Shown one piece after another: positions 10,896 to 20,745 of a stretch of 64,000 nt of DNA. The number at the start of each line of letters is the position of its first letter. The stretch's first letter is position 1. A program made the translations under genes and the position numbers. A model generated the notes under the pieces. The model was not told where the DNA came from and did no database searches. It worked only from the letters and a program-made list of their open reading frames with translations. The stretch lies in contig CALNXK010000002.1 of NCBI GenBank assembly GCA_942486035.1, positions 7,079,501 to 7,143,500 on the forward strand, given 5' to 3'. The DNA comes from Porites lobata. Its lineage: Eukaryota; Cnidaria; Anthozoa; Scleractinia; Poritidae.

Positions 10896-11775
10896 ATCTA
10901 TTTTTACACCTTTTGCCCTTCATGACCTTCATTATCAGAAAATAAATTTTCATTAACCTCAAAATATCAGTTAAATGAATGTGTAATCATTGCAGGAAAA
11001 TAAACTAACATCTTAATTTTTGTGTCTTCAATAAAGATTTTTACGTAGAGAAGGACATTTAGTAATGCCAATAAATTTTTGACTTAATAGAAATGATAAA
11101 CATACTAGACAATACAGAAACATTTGCAGTATCTAATTGTTCGTTAACGTTAATACATTACCATTTTCAACAGAGATTATTAGTGTTAAAAAATGGTCAT
11201 GTTCCATATGCTTGCTTTTTGGAGTTTTGAGTTGCGTGAACCCAAATAATTCTTGATGTTATTGTATTCGGTTTTTTTATTTATCTTCCTGCTCGCTGAT
11301 TTTACATTAGATGTATTGACTGAACATTGTACGTATCGCGCGGTGTTTGTTTGTGCCAGTACGGCAGAAAATTGAATAGTTGTAAATACGCGCCACTTCT
11401 GCAGTACGAGTTGTAGGTATATTGTAAAATTCGCTCCCGAATTAAAGCATGCCTCTAAATTCAAAGCGATGTTGGCAAGATAATGTACGTAAAAATAACA
11501 ATTGTTATTGATAATATATTCTCATAAACGAATATTTACCCAAGGAAAATGAAACTTCATTCGCACTAAAGAATGTTGATTTCGATACCAAAAACGTCAG
11601 CGAAATTGGCCGTAATGATTGTTCTCCTTGATGCAAATACCTTACTGACTATGCCACAAAATTAAATGTTTGCTTCCTAGGCTAATTTGTTTATACATTA
11701 ACAAAATAAAATGAATAATATGTTCACGTTAATAGAAATTTATTTCTCGGGTAATGAAGGGCAAAAGGTGTAGAT
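10896..11775. mobile_element. Long-inverted-repeat element, ~880 bp
   Basis: The left end has ACACCTTTTGCCCTTCAT and the right end has ATGAAGGGCAAAAGGTGT as its exact inverse. Pairing continues inward, less exactly, through AAATAAATTT. No transposase-like ORF is visible. It lies in the intergenic DNA before the RBR gene. Confidence 0.7.
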
Positions 11776-12440
11776 CGAAGATATGTTACGTTTTTTTATC
11801 ACTAGAGTAAATGTTATTCTCGAGCAGAAAAACTAGACACCCTTTCTTTCGTTCGTGGTGAATCAAATATAGTACCATCTCAAAATAAAAGTGGGCCGAC
11901 GATTTCATGTGTTTGTTGGTCTCCATAAAGAAACTCGTGATTTCTTCGGTTTATTTATTCCAGTGTATAGGAATATTATTTGACTATTTTTGCCACAAAG
12001 ACTGGAATAATCCCCGATGACACTAACTTAAATTATACGTCAATTTACGCACCTCGAGTTTTTTTTTACTATAAAGTCTGTTATGATCTTAGTGGTAAGA
12101 TCATAGCTTAGAAAATATGTTACATACTCAGCCATTCTGAAACAATTTGCGCATGTGTTGTTATCAAAACTTTCATTTTCTAACCTTAAAACGTCACAAT
12201 CAACTGTAAAAACCCAAACGTAATATTGCTATTTCTGTATTTTAAAGGAATGACGAGCATCTGAAAACAAAAATTAGCATTTTACCCTTCATTATGACGT
12301 TCAAGTCAAGAAATGATGCTGCATAAAAAAAGAGAGTTCCCAATGCAAAGATCATCTTAAAACGTTAACCTCACCAAAGCTGGTACTGTCGATTGACAAA
12401 GAGCAGAAACTTTACGTATTTCAGTTGAACAAGAGGATAA

Positions 12441-15400
12441 ATGGCTGCTTGCCGACCAATTGTGGAGTGTGCAACTTGCAGCACGGATACTTTGCTGGTG
12501 AGGAAGTTAAATTGAACCGGAAGTACTATTGCTATAAGTGTCCAAAAAGAATGATTTCGTACATATGAAACTTTGAAGAGACATTTTGGGAGAATTTCGC
12601 ACATTTCTCTTCAATTTTTCCGTTGTTTTCGATCGAAAAGATTTTGTGGACGGTCTTACACCTTTTTATTGAATGAAGTGACATCGTCAACCGGCTTTTT
12701 TTAAAAAGCCGGTTGACGAGCATAAAAAATATGTTAAATTTGTAGAGCATAAATCCACTAATGGGCCACTATTAAGAAGCAAAGACATTTTAGGTCTAAA
12801 TATCCAACTACGTTTATAAAGATAAGTAAGAAAGTTCGGTATGTAAAATGACCAAGTCATTCTATATATTTATTTAGATTAAAAATTGTTCAGAAAGTTT
12901 GTGTGTCCAAACACATTTGTAATTCATAAAGTAACTACTCGTGATATCATCCTGGTAGAGAGAAAAGCTACTGCTTCAGTCCTAAAACAGAGTTTGAGCG
13001 AAAAATGAAGCAGTCGTACAAACAAATATCAAAAAAACCGACAAACTTTGGCTTGTCGGTGTTTACTGGTAGGTAGAATTTATTTTCATTTAGAATTTGC
13101 AACAAAATCGTAAAAATGCAGTTCACAAAATCCCCGAAATGTTTGTAAATTGTAAACAAAGTTCCTGCTAAGTGACGTTTTTGATTTACAAAAGTTACTT
13201 TTTTCATTTTTATCCATGATTTGGTAAATGCTGAAACAACTATCCCCCTCAGGGTCGTCGGTGAACAGCGCCAAATATTTAGCTCGACGCTTCGGGTCTC
13301 GGTATATAATCATCCACCACTACTCACCTCTCCTTCGGGGGATAGTTGTTTACTATTTATTAAAAGTGTTGATTAACGTAGGAAAATTAAACGACCTTCC
13401 CGGGGGTAAGGGGTGGGGGTACTCGACCAGTGGCCAGTGGGTATAGGTGATCCGCTGACCCTGACCCTGTTTAGGACAAAAAATTCCCCAAATACATACC
13501 CCGTTTAAGACAACACCCTCAATTTTAGTACCTTGTTTAGGGAAAGGACAAAATGCACGCCAGAGCAAATTCACGTTATAATCATCGCTTTTGTATACTT
13601 GGAATACAAACAAAATTCATCTAGCAAATCAAATCAATCGTGCAGGCAATACCGTGTTGATCGACTCACAAAAAATTTATACCAATTATATACCCTGTTT
13701 AGGACAGAGAGGTCAATAACCATACCCTGTCCACCGGCACATCCCCGTATAGGCCATATAAAGGAATACCCCCTGGGACATATTGAGAGACTGAAGAGCA
13801 TGATGCAGGCCTGTCTATAGACTTTTTCATTTTATACCCTACCGACCAACGACTTATGGGCATTAAACGTGCTGAATGGGAATGAATTCAACATGAGCTT
13901 TGTTCTTAAGTTTTTCATATTCTTTTAATCATTCTACGCTCTCAAATTAAAGGTCACAGAAAAAGACTGTTTTGCCAACGAAAAGTGCTCCCGCGGCTCT
14001 GGCGAGAAGGAGAGAGCCAATTAAAATACCGTTTTTCCATTTCAAATACTTTAAATTCAATGGCAGATTGATTCAACAGTTTACTTAAGCCCCGGTGGCC
14101 TTTTCTAGCCCCATCACTCATGGTGTTTAATCATTAACGTTGCCTATCTCTCTCTCCTTTATTCAGATAATCACATGTGAAAGTGGACTGCACACATTCT
14201 GCCAGGAATGCGCGATGAACTACTTTCTCTCACTCGGAGACCCTAACACCGTGGCTGGTTCCGCGGAAGCTGGATTAAGCTGTCCTCTGACAGACGACTG
14301 TGGATCACAGCTCGAATTTGGTCTTGTGAGGGATATTCTGGGTCAGATAAATCGTGCTGCAGGACCTAGAGTGCAGAGAAATTTGCGAGAGCACATCTTG
14401 AGGTGTTTGGGGAGGAATGTTCGCATTCCCTGTCCAAACGTGGAATGCGCTTATTTCGTCATTCAAACAGAACACGATGATTTTCAAGAACTCTTTCTGT
14501 CTTGCCCCAATTGCTCTAAAACATATTGCCTCACCTGCAAGCACTCTCTCAGCTGTCAAGGTTACAAGGATCACATTTGCCCAGCTGATGATGACATAAC
14601 CGACACTGACGCCAACCTAAAATTAAATGAAGTTCTTACCCAAGCTATTTCAGTTCGATGCCCCAATAGGCAATGCAGAGCGTCTGAGGGAGCTCCTCTC
14701 GCGGTCAAAGATCCTGCGGATTGCAACACAATGAGATGTAGCAGGTGTTACAGATTTTACTGCTTCATTTGCTCCATGGATTTGGGGAGAGAAAGCTACC
14801 GGGCACATCAAGCATTCCCTCACAGGTAACTGAGTAAATACACGCTCTTGCCTCTCTGCACCTAGTCTTGTTTCCTAGGGACGAGTAAGTTAGAGAGGGC
14901 CCTGCGAACGAGGTCCTGATTATGGACCATCCCACAATGCATTAATGGCCGTGTTAGGACGACTTTAAAGTCTAGTATAGCCAGAAAAGCAGACGCCTTT
15001 AATCTCTGACGACTTAAACATCTTGTTTTAAGTGCGTCGTTCAGACGCATTAAGAAACCGGGCGACTTTAAGACGTTAAATGCGTCCAGTATAAAAATGA
15101 GACGAAATGACTGAGACAGTGTTTTGCCCTTTTTTTTACAAAGGAATCTGTTCTTTTTAATTCCTTTCGTCTTACAATTTAACGTTAAATGCGTCTTGAC
15201 GACTTAAACTTCTCTAGCATAAAAAAAAGGTCACTATGTACGTGGCGATAACTTTTTCGATTTTTTTTTTCAAAGAAAAAAGTTTCTTTCCCCATTTTGT
15301 AGTTAAGTAACGTCAGGAGCCCATAACCCGGAGCATCTAACTTCCATACTGCGCCTATCCAACGGCGTTTTCACAAGTAGGATTATTTTTAGATAAGCAT

Positions 15401-16660
15401 TTCCTGCGAATTGCTTTCGAAAAACCAATCACAAGCAAGTGCGTCATCAATAATGAACTTTTAATACGTAACCAGGACAAATCCTTCACATTGAAAAAAA
15501 AAGCATGGAGGACGCACGTGAGGAATCTTCAGAGGATTCCTCTGACAGTACTTAAAGCGACAATTTCAGTATTTACAAGGAGACTAGCAGTTCAGAGGAA
15601 GATCTGCAAAACGTAGAAGAGCCCGGGACGTCTACGTCATCGGCGACAACGCATAATTCACGCAAAGGGAAATCGAAATCATCTTCGAAACAGCCGGCTG
15701 TGAAAAGGTCCAAGCGACAACAGTCATTTTTCTAGGAAAAAGCTTAGCTAAAAATAAACTCACTTGTAAAAACGCCGTTGCACGAATTTATGGCAGTTGC
15801 ACGCTTCGGATTATGGGCTCCTGGTAACGTATAAAGGCCTAGTGCATTGAAAATACCCAGACCTAGCCCCTTAAAAGATAAAAAAAACAAAATGGTAAAA
15901 AAGCAGACAAGATCGTTGTGGCTTTCTAACAGTACACTTGCCTTAGTTCTTAGGCTGCGTGCAAACGGACGCAACAACTACCAACATTGTTGCGCCAACA
16001 ATGTTGGAAGTTGTTGCGTCGGTGTTGGCAGTGGTGTGCAAACGGATGCAACAACTCCCAACAATGTTGGGACCTGCAGTGCATCGTGGGAAGGATACAA
16101 CCCATAAGTCTTTGTAAACCATGCGTAATGAGCGTGCGTGGCCCCAACAATGTTGGAAGAGTTGTGCAAACGGATCCAACATTGTTGCGCTACGCTTCGG
16201 CGATCACGGAACAAAAGAAATGTTGGGAGTTGTTGGCTGAAAAGTTTGACCGGTTTCAAAATGCGCAACAACACGCAACGACATCCAACAAACATGCAAC
16301 AGGGTGTGCAAACGGACACAACATGTAACATCCAACAATGTTGCGTCCGTGTGCAAGCAGCCTAAGGGAGAAAAGTCATCTAAATTTTGTTTTTTCTCTT
16401 TTACTTACAGGAACGCTAAAATGACAGAAGCGCGTCAATGTTGGCTTGTCAACGATGAAGAAATGCAGCAAACACATGAAACTGCAATAGAAATTCGACA
16501 ATTGATCGCTGTTAGGAACTACCTGTTCTCGCTTGATGTAAGTGATGAGAGAAAAGTACGGCTTCTCGAACGCAATCGTAGAATTTTAGGAAACCTCCAT
16601 TCTGCTTTACAAGAGGAGTTAGAGCGTACTAAAGTTACAGTGAATTGTGTCATTGTATAG
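12441..16660 (+). CDS. RBR (RING-between-RING) E3 ubiquitin ligase with CaaX end
   Basis: RBR ligases pass ubiquitin from an E2, via a RING2 cysteine, to substrate. Three exons join in frame: 12441-12497, 14167-14825, 16411-16660 (966 nt, 321 aa). An in-frame TAA directly precedes the ATG. Donors are CTG|GTGAGG and CAG|GTAACT; acceptors are TTATTCAG and ACTTACAG. RING1 is split by intron 1: ECATC from exon 1, then TCESGLHTFCQEC from exon 2. The IBR follows (CPNVEC, CPNCSKTYCLTC, H-x-C). RING2 is CPNRQC then DCNTMRCSRCYRFYCFIC. By spacing, the catalytic cysteine is about residue 205 (DCNTMRC). The C-terminal region is charged and ends NCVIV, a possible prenylation box. No membrane helix, UBL or ankyrin domain is seen. 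The exact RBR subfamily is not recognised. Confidence 0.88.
12685..12718. repeat. Perfect 34-bp palindrome
   Basis: Two 16-bp arms (CGTCAACCGGCTTTTT and its exact inverse) meet at a 2-bp centre. It could form a strong hairpin in RNA or a cruciform in DNA. It may be a decayed foldback element. Confidence 0.9.
13233..13351. mobile_element. MITE, AAACAACTATCCCC ends
   Basis: AAACAACTATCCCCCTC at the left is inverted as GGGGGATAGTTGTTTA at the right. The centre has TCGACGCTTCGGGTCTC and TATATAATC. About 119 bp, non-coding, inside RBR intron 1. Confidence 0.8.
13397..13768. mobile_element. CCCGGGG-ended element with GTTTAGGACA repeats
   Basis: The left end TCCCGGGGGTAAGGGGTGGG and the right end GGAATACCCCCTGGGA are imperfect inverses. 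The interior repeats ACCCTGTTTAGGACA several times on both sides. It resembles the group at 7719-7956 and 8282-9123. No ORF. Confidence 0.65.
14930..15215. mobile_element. Degenerate MITE with GACTTTAA / GCGTC repeats
   Basis: GACGACTTTAAAGTC, GACGACTTAAAC, TTAAGTGCGTC and GTTAAATGCGTC alternate in both orientations across the region. The structure resembles the 4421-4644 element (short palindromic GCGTC units) with a different unit. End points are uncertain. Confidence 0.55.
15505..15735 (+). pseudogene. Ser/Glu/Lys-rich broken ORF of unknown origin
   Basis: From an ATG at 15505 the frame encodes 16 residues (MEDAREESSEDSSDST), hits a TAA, then stays open for 59 more to a TAG. The second part has SSSEEDLQNVEEPGTSTSS and a basic end, KRSKRQQSFF. 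The acidic-to-basic low-complexity character looks like protein sequence. One stop and the intronic position suggest a relic, perhaps from a transposon. Family not recognised. Confidence 0.35.
15950..16365. mobile_element. Palindrome-rich MITE (CAACAATGTTGG units)
   Basis: The ends are TTAGGCTGCGTGCAAACGGA and the inverse of CCGTGTGCAAGCAGCCTAA. The interior holds three exact copies of the palindrome CAACAATGTTGG, several CAACATTGTTGCG variants, and repeated GTGCAAACGGA. It ends 45 bp before the last RBR exon. Several overlapping open frames here are by-products of the repeats. Confidence 0.88.
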
Positions 16661-16692
16661 AATACTCTCTTGAGGTAGCACACGCGATATCG

Positions 16693-17054
16693 GGGAGCTT
16701 AAGCAACTACGACAGCGATAGCTGCGAAAACGACACTTAAAAAGTGAATTAGCGCTGCCTCAAACTTTAACGCGCTTATTCCATCTCGTTCAATTTATCA
16801 AATATTGGCCAATTTTTCTGAAGTTGAATTCTAAAGCATCGCGTCAAAGTACAGGTAAAGAAAAAGAAAGTCGTTGTCTTCGGTTCACGTCCCCCAAAAC
16901 GTGAGATTAGGCATTTTCACGTCGTAGTCATACAAAGTGACAGCAAAGAAATGTGCAAAAAAGCGTGATGCACGTACAAAGATGTTTTGCCAATCCAAAC
17001 CTATTGCTTTTGTGCCGCTCTCGTTTTTGTCGCGGTTGTCGTTGCTTAAGCTCC
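16693..17054. mobile_element. MITE with GGGAGCTTAAGCAAC ends
   Basis: GGGAGCTTAAGCAACTACGA at the left is inverted at the right as GTCGTTGCTTAAGCTCC. It begins about 32 bp after the RBR stop codon, so it probably forms the RBR 3' UTR or supplies its end. Its termini match the element at 44167-44356. Confidence 0.8.
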
Positions 17055-17249
17055 TTACGTTTTTAAATTCGCTCCTGAAGATGTTCACTAGGGAACCAGG
17101 GCTTCGCTCACACTGCACTAGACGAATCTTTCACCGGCTGAAAAATTTAACCGGATACTTTGTTCACACTGGACCGTTCAATATTTTTGCCCTGTTACAG
17201 TGAAATTTGATCGGTTATTAAACGTATAAACTTTCGTACGAATTTTCAA

Positions 17250-17280
17250 CCAACAACAACAACAACAACAACAACAACAA
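17250..17280. repeat. (CAA)n microsatellite at end of LINE remnant
   Basis: Ten CAA units. On the minus strand this is a TTG run directly after the LINE remnant at 17283-17406. Confidence 0.9.
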
Positions 17281-17282
17281 GT

Positions 17283-17406
17283 TTTAAACATTTTGGGCAA
17301 TAGCAGAGAAAGTGAATTTCATCTTCAATTTCATTAGAATCACAAACTGGGCATAATCTTTTGTCGCAAGGAGTTTGGTTGTATCTTTCGATCCAATCTG
17401 GCTCAT
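17283..17406 (-). pseudogene. LINE remnant, zinc-binding C-terminus of reverse transcriptase
   Basis: The minus strand reads NEPDWIERYNQTPCDKRLCP then VCDSNEIEDEIHFLCYCPKC. The pattern R-x-C-x2-C-x-x-x-x-I-E-D-E-x-H-F-L-x-x-C-P is typical of the zinc-binding region that follows reverse transcriptase in many metazoan non-LTR elements. The rest of the element is missing. Confidence 0.8.
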
Positions 17407-17755
17407 TTATGATTGCGTACGAGTAATTTTAAAATTTCACAGTTATAGGATAGTAAAGGGTTGATCATCGTGTCGAATATTTTAAAACCAGAAAAGGTTT
17501 TAATCCACTAATGCCTGTGTTTTTTCGCGAACCGAAAAGGGCGAAAAGGGTTTTCTCTTTCATGAGTGTTCGAGAGACACATTAAAATTACCAGTTGAGG
17601 AGACTCGGGTTCCTAAAAATGTGTATTCGTGTACAATATCAGTGGTCTTTTTCCCTGTGTCAATATGTGGAATTCTAGGTCGGAGTTTGTCAACCAGTTG
17701 AAAATTCGTCATGTGCAGTGGAACTTAGCCACCTTTTTCAATGTGGCTATCGACA

Positions 17756-18178
17756 GACCTTTTCACGGTTTTTTCAACTTTTTATATGGACAAGTTCGGG
17801 AAAATCCGTCGACATCACTGAAAAGAGCAACTTAAAATTAGTAAAATTGCCAAATTTGAAAGGGATACGTCTTTAGCATGCGAAGATTATAATAGCTCCA
17901 CAAAGTTGTGAAAATTTACCGACGTTTGTATGGTGGGGAGCAAATCTGTGCTCCCCCACAAAACCAACGAGACCAACGTCTGTAAAATTTCGGGCCTTTG
18001 AGGAGCTATATCTTCATTAGTAAAATCCAACTATTGGTCTATTATCAATGCTGCGTTCTGATTGGTTGAGCTACTACTAGGCTATATGTTATAGCCCCCT
18101 AGTATCGAAAAGCGTGGGCTTTTTGGCGGCAAAAAAGGATGAAAAGGATATTTTTGACCAACTGGGCTATTGACGCAG

Positions 18179-18209
<31 letters not shown>

Positions 18210-18334
18210 TTAGCTTTCAACAAATCACTTTCAAACTTGGCAATTTTATTCGTTTTAAGGCGCTCTTTTCAGTGGTGTCGAAGGATTTTCCTGAACTTGT
18301 CCATGTGAAAAGTTGGAAAAACCATGTAAAGGTC
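17756..18334. mobile_element. Large foldback element, ~105-bp arms
   Basis: The left arm (17756-17862) and right arm (18228-18334) are inverted copies. Examples are ATGGACAAGTT / AACTTGTCCAT and CACTGAAAAGAGC / GCTCTTTTCAGTG. A second inverted repeat (17882-18014, GAAGATTATAATAGCTCC against GGAGCTATATCTTC) lies in the loop. At 18040-18190 is further repeat-like sequence. No ORF. Confidence 0.85.
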
Positions 18335-18720
18335 AATTTGCAGTGCAAAAAATCAAATTAGATTTAGTGAGTTACCTTTGTCATGTTTAAACGTTTATTT
18401 GTTTTTAATAACTTAAAGAGGAGCTTTTAGTCTTTCATAAAATATATAACACTATTTATGGAAGGGGCGGAAAAAGTGGCTCTAGATTCTGAAGCCTATC
18501 GCAGACAGTACAAACATAAATTATGTGAGCAGTTAAAATTGGTGTTCATGGATCTCTATGTTAGTAGTGCTTCTGAATTCATCGTATGCTTTTTTCGCGA
18601 GTAAAAACCAGCCTAGACGGCTTTACTTTAGCAATCTTTGTAAATAGCTGTATAATTGCTATGCAAACAGTATATATTAATTTTCATAACTTTGTGGGTT
18701 ACCCCACAACATGGCGCCAA

Positions 18721-18842
18721 TGTTGCCTAGTCACTAGGTCTCATTATTCCGCGCGGCCTATGAGTTTGGGGTCACGTGCTCCGAGCGAGCTCCGAAATGC
18801 CGCAATTTACCGTAAGACGCCGTACAGAGAAACTAGGCAACC
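18721..18842. repeat. Short inverted-repeat element (GTTGCCTAGT ends)
   Basis: TTGCCTAGTCACTAGGTCTC at the left and GAGAAACTAGGCAACC at the right form an imperfect inverted pair around a GC-richer centre. The end motif GTTGCC/GGCAAC also resembles an RFX X-box half-site, probably by chance. Confidence 0.5.
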
Positions 18843-19321
18843 GTAGTTTAGAACTCGGAGAGTTTGATACTCTTATCACGTTTTTGTTGGATACTGTATA
18901 ATCATCGATGTGAATATTTTTATCAAGTGGAAATAAAGACAATTAACAAAAACATAATGGTTGTTTTATCGCCAAACTTTAGATTACGAATAGCTCTGCC
19001 TTTGCAGGGAAAAAATGTTGTTGCAAGAGAAATTGCAAGGGTCAAGTGTCGGTTCAGATGTGAACAACGCGTTTCTCGCGATCAACAACATTTTCCTGAA
19101 GACATCAGGCCTAGGGCAAACTTCGAACTTTTCATGAATCAATGAATAAAGAGTCGTGGATGAGAGGACAACAGACGTACCCTCTTACAATACATTTTAA
19201 CACGTGAACAATAAGCTCGGACGTCAGTATACAAAGGCGCCACTGGCAGCCGCTCTCAGTCCGTTTATGAGCTTACTGTACCCACCCTACCAATGATGTG
19301 AATGATGTGATGTGTTTAAGG

Positions 19322-19611
19322 TTGACCACACCACCGGGGTCTACGTCCCCTAATCTTGTCGAACAGTGGTGTGAGCCGAAGTTCTTTTACGTCCCACAAG
19401 AACCAGATAAGTGAAAGTGCTTTGAAAAGGGACCTACGGTTTTTTGTCCTTACCCGAGAAGACTAGAAAGTCTAACCAATTGCAGATGTCATTACAAAGG
19501 CAGCACTTTCTTCTCAGTTATTTAAAGAGCCTGAGTGTTGGTCCGGCCGGGGTTCGAACCCGTGACCTCCCGCTCAGCAGACCGGCGCTCTCCCAACTGA
19601 GCAAACCAGTC
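19322..19611 (-). mobile_element. tRNA-derived SINE, copy 1
   Basis: The minus-strand head GACTGGTTTGCTCAGTTGG has a tRNA A box, and the B box is GGTTCGAACCC. The head can still form tRNA-like stems (GCCGGTCTGCTGAGCGGGAG region). The body, AGGAGAAAGTGCTGCC-like with TTAGACTTTCTAGTCTTCTC, is shared with the plus-strand copy at 47027-47250. The tail has GTGGGACGTAAAAGAAC. Transcribed by RNA polymerase III when active. Confidence 0.88.
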
Positions 19612-19736
19612 GGCGGTTCATGCATGAGACGAACCAAAATGTAATTTGGGTCGACCTGTAGCTATCTAGTGTAGCTACTCTAAAATTCGAGTGAAAATAA
19701 AGGTTACGTATTTATGTATGCAACATAAGACAATTC

Positions 19737-19907
19737 GCCACTTTGAGGTTGCGCGGGAGACCGGGTCGAGATGGTTGTCAAAGTGCATTGTGGGACAATT
19801 TTGGGGGATGCTTTTTCAGCATGGTGGCAAACTCATCCTTTAAAACAGTCCCACAATGCACTTTGACAACCATCTCGACCCGGTCTCCCGCACAACCTCA
19901 AAGTGGC
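19737..19907. mobile_element. Foldback MITE with ~60-bp near-perfect arms
   Basis: GCCACTTTGAGGTTGCGCGG is inverted at the right as CCGCACAACCTCAAAGTGGC, and pairing continues through GAGACCGGGTCGAGATGG and CAAAGTGCATTGTGGGAC. One G/T difference is seen in the outer 40 bases, so it is young or maintained. Centre about 50 bp. Confidence 0.92.
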
Positions 19908-20090
19908 AAAAAAGTCCAAAGAAACTAAGAAAAAAAAACCGTCCCATAATGCAATACAACGCAACGGCGACGGAGTCTCCAGGGCAACTTCTTCAAAAAG
20001 GCCAATGGAACAAGCGGGATAGCGCCCATTTTCGTCCCCAAAGCCATTCGGCATTTTTGAAATGAACGAATTAATCGAACTCATGAATAA

Positions 20091-20742
20091 GGGGCTATTT
20101 GCATGATACCGGAATGACTTTCATTCTGAAACGAGTTCATTCCATCTCCTTATATTTCTCTATAGTGTTTACGTGATACCAAAACGACATTTCGTTCCCG
20201 TACAAGTCATTCGGAAATTAAATCATTCCGGTTTTTTATCCGAATTAAACTCTCGTTCTGGTACGAAATTTTTTCTGGTATCATGTAAACTGAAATCGAA
20301 AATCGTGTTTAAACCGTATAGTCTGGGGTGAAGTGGCGCATGCTTATTTCATCTGGCGCGAAAACCACGCGAGCGAAGCGTGAGCGAGAATTAGAACGCC
20401 AAAGGGTTGATTTCCAGTGCCGCGTAATTTTTACGTGCGTACGTGCGTAAAATTTACGTTCGCAAATAAAATAGAGGCAATGCATGAAATGTTCGCTCGT
20501 AAGGGTAAAACTTGAACCTCGCTCAACTTCTCGTTTAAGCTCAGCAGTTTTTATCTTGCCTCTCTTTTATTTACGTGATTACAATTTACGTGCTTTAACG
20601 TTCGTAGCCAAACACGCGTCAGTGGAAATCAACCTTTAGGCTGAGCTGTTCGATTTCAACATGTGAACGCAGTACGAACTTCACTCTGCCAACGAAACTC
20701 GTTGCGGAGAGCAAGTCACACCGGTATCATATAAACAGCCCC
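20091..20742. mobile_element. Harbinger-type MITE, TAA flanks, with nested element
   Basis: The ends GGGGCTATTTGCATGATACC and the inverse of GGTATCATATAAACAGCCCC are flanked by TAA on both sides (20088-20090, 20743-20745). A 3-bp TWA duplication is typical of PIF/Harbinger elements. A second inverted-repeat element is nested at 20399-20638. No transposase ORF. Confidence 0.8.
20399..20638. mobile_element. Nested MITE, AAAGGTTGATTTCCA ends
   Basis: AAAGGGTTGATTTCCAGTG at the left is inverted as CAGTGGAAATCAACCTTT at the right. Just inside are ACGTGCGTACGTGCGTAA and ACGTG / CACG motifs. It splits the 20091-20742 element, so it inserted later. Confidence 0.85.
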
Positions 20743-20745
20743 TAA

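Larger units (their letters stand above)
12498..14166 (+). other. RBR gene intron 1
   Basis: The intron interrupts the first RING between its second and third zinc ligands. It holds a 34-bp palindrome (12685-12718), a MITE (13233-13351) and a CCCGGGG-ended element (13397-13768). No other coding sequence is recognised. Confidence 0.8.
14826..16410 (+). other. RBR gene intron 2
   Basis: A phase-2 intron with two mobile elements (about 14930-15215 and 15950-16365) and a broken ORF (15505-15735) between them. Confidence 0.85.

Noticed and set aside
15978..16365. Several overlapping ORFs of 60-118 codons on both strands
   Set aside because: They arise from the CAACAATGTTGG repeat composition of a MITE.
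18721..18842. RFX X-box (GTTGCC...GGCAAC) regulatory site
   Set aside because: The two halves are about 100 bp apart as ends of an inverted repeat, not spaced as an X-box.
19540..19611. Functional tRNA gene
   Set aside because: The tRNA-like head folds reasonably, but it continues directly into a repeated SINE body that has another copy at 47 kb.
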